Notes under the pieces: generated by a model
Told to the model about the DNA's origin: nothing
What the model saw: the letters and a program-made list of their open reading frames with translations, nothing else
The model's database searches: none
Position numbers and translations under genes: made by a program
Source of the DNA: Selenomonadales bacterium
Lineage (GTDB): Bacteria > Bacillota > Negativicutes > Selenomonadales > Selenomonadaceae
NCBI GenBank assembly: GCA_900769615.1
Contig: CAAGHH010000011.1
Location: forward strand, 37,986-101,985
Direction: 5' to 3'
DNA length: 64,000 nucleotides
Part shown: positions 61,382 through 64,000 of the stretch, in pieces
How positions within the stretch are numbered: position 1 is the stretch's first letter
Layout of the letters: every line of letters begins with the position of its first letter

Positions 61382-62689
61382 ATGTCAACACAGATGCAGC
61401 TGGCCCGTGAGGGTAAAATTACTGAAGCTATGAAGATCGTAGCTGCTGATGAGCATATCGATGCAGAAATCATTCGCGAACGGGTAGCTAAAGGAACTAT
61501 TGCGATACCGGCGAATATAAATCACAAAAATTTAAAACCCAAAGCAGTCGGTGAAGGTCTCAGAGTCAAAGTAAATGCTAACATTGGTACGTCGAGTGCT
61601 TATCCTGATATTGAGCCGGAACTTTTAAAACTTGATGAAGCAGTAAAATGCGGCGCTGATGCGGTTATGGATTTATCAACCGGTAACAATATTGATGAAT
61701 CGCGCAAACGCATTATTGAGCACTCGCCGATTATGGTAGGTACAGTACCACTTTATCAAGCAACGGTAAGAGCTATCAAAGAACATGGTGCGGTTGTTGA
61801 AATGACCGATGATGATATCTTGGCTACTATTGAAGAACAAGCTAAAGATGGTGCAGACTTCATGACGCTGCACTGTGGCGTGACGATGGCAGCAATAGAA
61901 AGAATGCGTAAGCAGGGCCGGATTATGGATATCGTCAGCCGCGGCGGTTCCTTTATCGCTGGCTGGATGCTGCATAATGAGATGGAAAATCCACTCTATG
62001 AGCATTATGATGAAATCCTTGATATTTGTGAAAAATACGATGTTACGATAAGCTTAGGTGATGGGATGCGCCCAGGCTGCACGGCTGATGCTACTGACCG
62101 TGGTCAGCTGACAGAGCTTATTACCTTAGGCGAGCTTACCGATAGAGCTTGGAAGCGTGGCGTACAGGTAATGGTTGAAGGACCGGGACACGTTCCTTAT
62201 GATCAGATTGCTGCTAACATGAAGCTGGAAAAACGCCTTTGCCATAATGCACCATTCTATGTGCTAGGACCACTGGTTACTGATATTGCACCAGGCTATG
62301 ACCATATAACCGCAGCTATCGGCGGAACGCTCGCAGCTGTTAGCGGAGCTGATTTCCTTTGCTATGTTACGCCGGCTGAGCATTTGGCATTGCCGACTAT
62401 CGAAGATGTCCATACGGGCGTAATTACTTCCCGTATTGCCGCTCATGCTGCTGATTTGGTACGTGGTGTAACAGGTGCGCGTGAATGGGATAGAAAAATG
62501 GCCGAAGCCCGCAAGGTTCTTGATTGGGATGAGCAGCTGAAGCTGGCGATTGACCCGGAGCTGGCTAAAGAAAAACGTGGTGCCCGCAATGAAAGCGGTG
62601 CTACGGCTTGCTCTATGTGCGGCGATTATTGTGCAGTTGAGATAATCAGCAAATATTTTGACAAACCAGTTTGCCCTTGCAACGATTAA
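61382..62689 (+). CDS. thiC: Phosphomethylpyrimidine synthase ThiC
   Basis: Radical SAM enzyme turning AIR into HMP-P for thiamine. 435 residues, the short form without the N-terminal domain of the E. coli protein. Blocks include IPANINHKNLKPKAVGEGLRVKVNANIG broken here, GADAVMDLSTG, EGPGHVPYDQ, YVLGPLVTDIAPGYDHI and the C-terminal cluster cysteines 410, 413 and 417 in CSMCGDYC (C-x2-C-x3-C rather than the x4 of longer ThiCs). AGGAGGG ribosome site. AIR links it to the purine operon earlier in the window. Confidence 0.95.
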   Translation: MSTQMQLAREGKITEAMKIVAADEHIDAEIIRERVAKGTIAIPANINHKNLKPKAVGEGLRVKVNANIGTSSAYPDIEPELLKLDEAVKCGADAVMDLSTGNNIDESRKRIIEHSPIMVGTVPLYQATVRAIKEHGAVVEMTDDDILATIEEQAKDGADFMTLHCGVTMAAIERMRKQGRIMDIVSRGGSFIAGWMLHNEMENPLYEHYDEILDICEKYDVTISLGDGMRPGCTADATDRGQLTELITLGELTDRAWKRGVQVMVEGPGHVPYDQIAANMKLEKRLCHNAPFYVLGPLVTDIAPGYDHITAAIGGTLAAVSGADFLCYVTPAEHLALPTIEDVHTGVITSRIAAHAADLVRGVTGAREWDRKMAEARKVLDWDEQLKLAIDPELAKEKRGARNESGATACSMCGDYCAVEIISKYFDKPVCPCND

Positions 62690-62783
62690 AAAAATCTTGG
62701 CAAAAGCAGGAATCTTGATTTTTAATCTCGAATAAGTGAGTATAAGCAATAAAGAAATCTATACTCTGTTAGGAGGTTTTATT

Positions 62784-63164
62784 ATGGGCAAGATTCAAAA
62801 AATATTAGTTCCGGTTGATGGTTCGGTCAATGGCTGCAAAGCAGTAGATGAGGCAATTTTCTTTGCGGAAAAATGCAAGGCTGATTTGGATTTTGTTTAT
62901 GTTGCCAGCAATATAAACAAGGACATCCCTAGCCATATAGTTTTTGACCGTATTTGGGAAAAAATTCCTGCTGAACTGCATGCAGCTAAACATGTCGAAA
63001 CAGGAAATATTCCTAAAGCTATCGTCAGGGTGGCAGCTCAGGAACATAGCGACATGATAATCATGGGCAGCCGTGGGCTAGGACTCTTCAAAGGTGCACT
63101 CATAGGAAGTGTCAGCCAAAAGGTCATGGAAGAATCCTCGATTCCGGTCATGATTGTAAAATAA
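62784..63164 (+). CDS. Universal stress protein (UspA family)
   Basis: 126 residues, start ATG 62784 behind TAGGAGG. KILVPVDGSVNGCKAVDEA and the ATP-binding motif MGSRGLGLFKGALIGSVSQKVM (G-x2-G-x9-G-S) place it with nucleotide-binding Usp proteins. Function in the cell is not predictable in detail. Confidence 0.9.
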   Translation: MGKIQKILVPVDGSVNGCKAVDEAIFFAEKCKADLDFVYVASNINKDIPSHIVFDRIWEKIPAELHAAKHVETGNIPKAIVRVAAQEHSDMIIMGSRGLGLFKGALIGSVSQKVMEESSIPVMIVK

Positions 63165-63189
63165 CTAGCAAAAAATACATAAATAAAGG

Positions 63190-63230
63190 CGGTCAGCAGA
63201 TTGAAGAAAGTCAGTTGACCGTTTTTTTTT
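63190..63230 (+). terminator. Intrinsic terminator of the usp gene
   Basis: CGGTCA (63190-63195) pairs with TGACCG (63216-63221), followed by nine T. Confidence 0.7.
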
Positions 63231-63274
63231 AGTAAATATCTTCGGTATGTAAATAACAATAAGTGCTTTAGTTA

Positions 63275-63314
63275 GCTCGTTACTGATTAGTTTTAATTGG
63301 TAACGAGCTTTTTT
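63275..63314 (+). terminator. Second intrinsic terminator with no gene between
   Basis: GCTCGTTAC (63275-63283) pairs with GTAACGAGC (63300-63308), followed by TTTTTT. Only about 45 bases separate it from the usp terminator. Confidence 0.75.
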
Positions 63315-63438
63315 AGTGCACGCTTGCAGTGCAACAATTTTCGTGTTAGTATGTTACATGTAATTATAGTGCAAAATACACGTAAATATATGTAATATAT
63401 TATTATAGTGCAATATACATATATTTAAACACGAAAAT
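63315..63438. repeat. AGTGCA repeats and inverted pair upstream of the wzz-like gene
   Basis: AGTGCA occurs at 63315-63320, 63328-63333, 63368-63373 and 63407-63412. The last two are part of an 11-bp direct repeat ATTATAGTGCA spaced 39 bp. ATTTTCGTGTT (63337-63347) and AACACGAAAAT (63428-63438) form an 11-bp perfect inverted pair enclosing the block; TTACATGTAA (63354-63363) is a palindrome. Confidence 0.6.
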
Positions 63439-63455
63439 AACAAGGAGCTGAAGTA

Positions 63456-64000
63456 ATGGACTTAGATTTAAAGGAAAAGCAGGAAGAAAGCATTGAGCTT
63501 GGCCGCTTGGCTAGCATCATGTGGGATCGGAAAAAAATAACCGGCGGCATAATAGCCGGCTGCACAGCTATCGCCATTGTAACTGCTTTTATCCTGCCTA
63601 AGCAGTATGAATCAACAACGCTCGTCCAGACTAGAAGCGCAGGAAATGACATCAGCGGCATGAAAGCCATGGCAGCTGCTATGGGGGTAAATGTCGGTGG
63701 CAGTGGATCTAATGCCAGCCCTTTAAACTACATCGAACTCATGAAAAGCCGGACGGTACTAGATCCTATCATTGACAACATGGACTGGGACGATCCAAAA
63801 AAGAAACCAACGGCTAAAGACTTTGCTAAAAAGAACCTTGACATCCAAAACACAAAACAGACTAATCTTATCACGGTAACGGCCAAAGGACGGACCCCGG
63901 AAGAAGCACAGATGATATCGCAGGGCGTAGTGGATAACTTCCTTGCCATGCAGACTGATAAAAACCAGCAGACGCAGAGCTTGCTGGTTAAATTTCTAAA
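63456..64000 (+). CDS. Wzz/GumC-family polysaccharide chain-length determinant, 3' truncated by window edge
   Basis: 181 codons visible from ATG 63456 behind AAGGAG. A short cytoplasmic N terminus, membrane helix at about 30-48 (ITGGIIAGCTAIAIVTAF) and periplasmic start FILPKQYESTTLVQT are the Wzz pattern; LMKSRTVLDPIID, TNLITVTAKGRTPEEAQ and VVDNFLAMQ are typical of Wzz_C-flanked exporters. Likely the first gene of a capsule or exopolysaccharide cluster. Whether a tyrosine kinase domain is fused cannot be seen. Confidence 0.85.
   Translation, partial: MDLDLKEKQEESIELGRLASIMWDRKKITGGIIAGCTAIAIVTAFILPKQYESTTLVQTRSAGNDISGMKAMAAAMGVNVGGSGSNASPLNYIELMKSRTVLDPIIDNMDWDDPKKKPTAKDFAKKNLDIQNTKQTNLITVTAKGRTPEEAQMISQGVVDNFLAMQTDKNQQTQSLLVKFL

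Noticed and set aside
63315..63438. CRISPR array
   Set aside because: Repeats are only 6-11 bp, too few and irregularly spaced; no cas genes nearby.

Overview
The window is about 64 kb of a low-to-moderate GC chromosome. It most resembles a diderm Firmicute of the class Negativicutes (a Selenomonas/Megamonas/Pectinatus-like organism); the genus is not resolved. Supporting features are three outer-membrane-type porins that begin with an SLH domain and end in Phe, LL-diaminopimelate aminotransferase, a CoA-dehydratase activase, Na+-pumping decarboxylase subunits, a DcuB transporter, FeoAB, flagellar genes and strong -35/-10 promoters. I see no insertion sequence, prophage, CRISPR array or rRNA. 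Almost everything is ordinary chromosomal coding sequence.

Layout. 1-2255: end of an ECF transporter module (ecfA2 cut by the window edge, ecfT) and truA. 2259-6653: a 1418-residue BadF/HgdC-type activase as a single-gene unit. 6682-13350: purine operon purC-E-F-M-N-H'-D; the purH product is only the IMP cyclohydrolase half. 13372-19836: polyamine operon speD, Arg/Orn/Lys decarboxylase, speE, speB, carboxy(nor)spermidine dehydrogenase and carboxy(nor)spermidine decarboxylase, so two routes to spermidine lie side by side. 19883-25611: guaB, dapL (reverse), dcuB and a lysR gene (reverse). 25866-30803: motAB, acpS-nnr and ilvE. 30930-38144: cdaA-cdaR-FAD protein-glmM, followed by cbiK and Na+-pump decarboxylase gamma and beta subunits. 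38214-41764: cbiL and an iron/cobalamin-type ABC importer. 41794-44337: feoA-feoB and a 53-residue FeoB-associated protein behind Fur-like sites.

44478-59590 is the accessory-looking part and, in my reading, a mannan or galactomannan utilisation locus. It holds two SLH porins and two secreted SGNH/CE2-type esterases in one operon, then convergent gntR and a third SLH porin, then lacI, a GH36 alpha-galactosidase and two tandem secreted GH26 beta-mannanases. A TTTACTAA-like motif recurs at the promoters of the third porin, lacI and the alpha-galactosidase and probably marks the LacI regulon. No SusCD, TonB receptor or sugar permease is present, so the SLH porins are the likely outer-membrane entry route.

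59607-64000: a flagellin gene, tRNA-Pro(CGG), a TPP riboswitch with thiC, a UspA-family gene, and the start of a Wzz-family polysaccharide chain-length gene whose upstream region carries repeated AGTGCA motifs.
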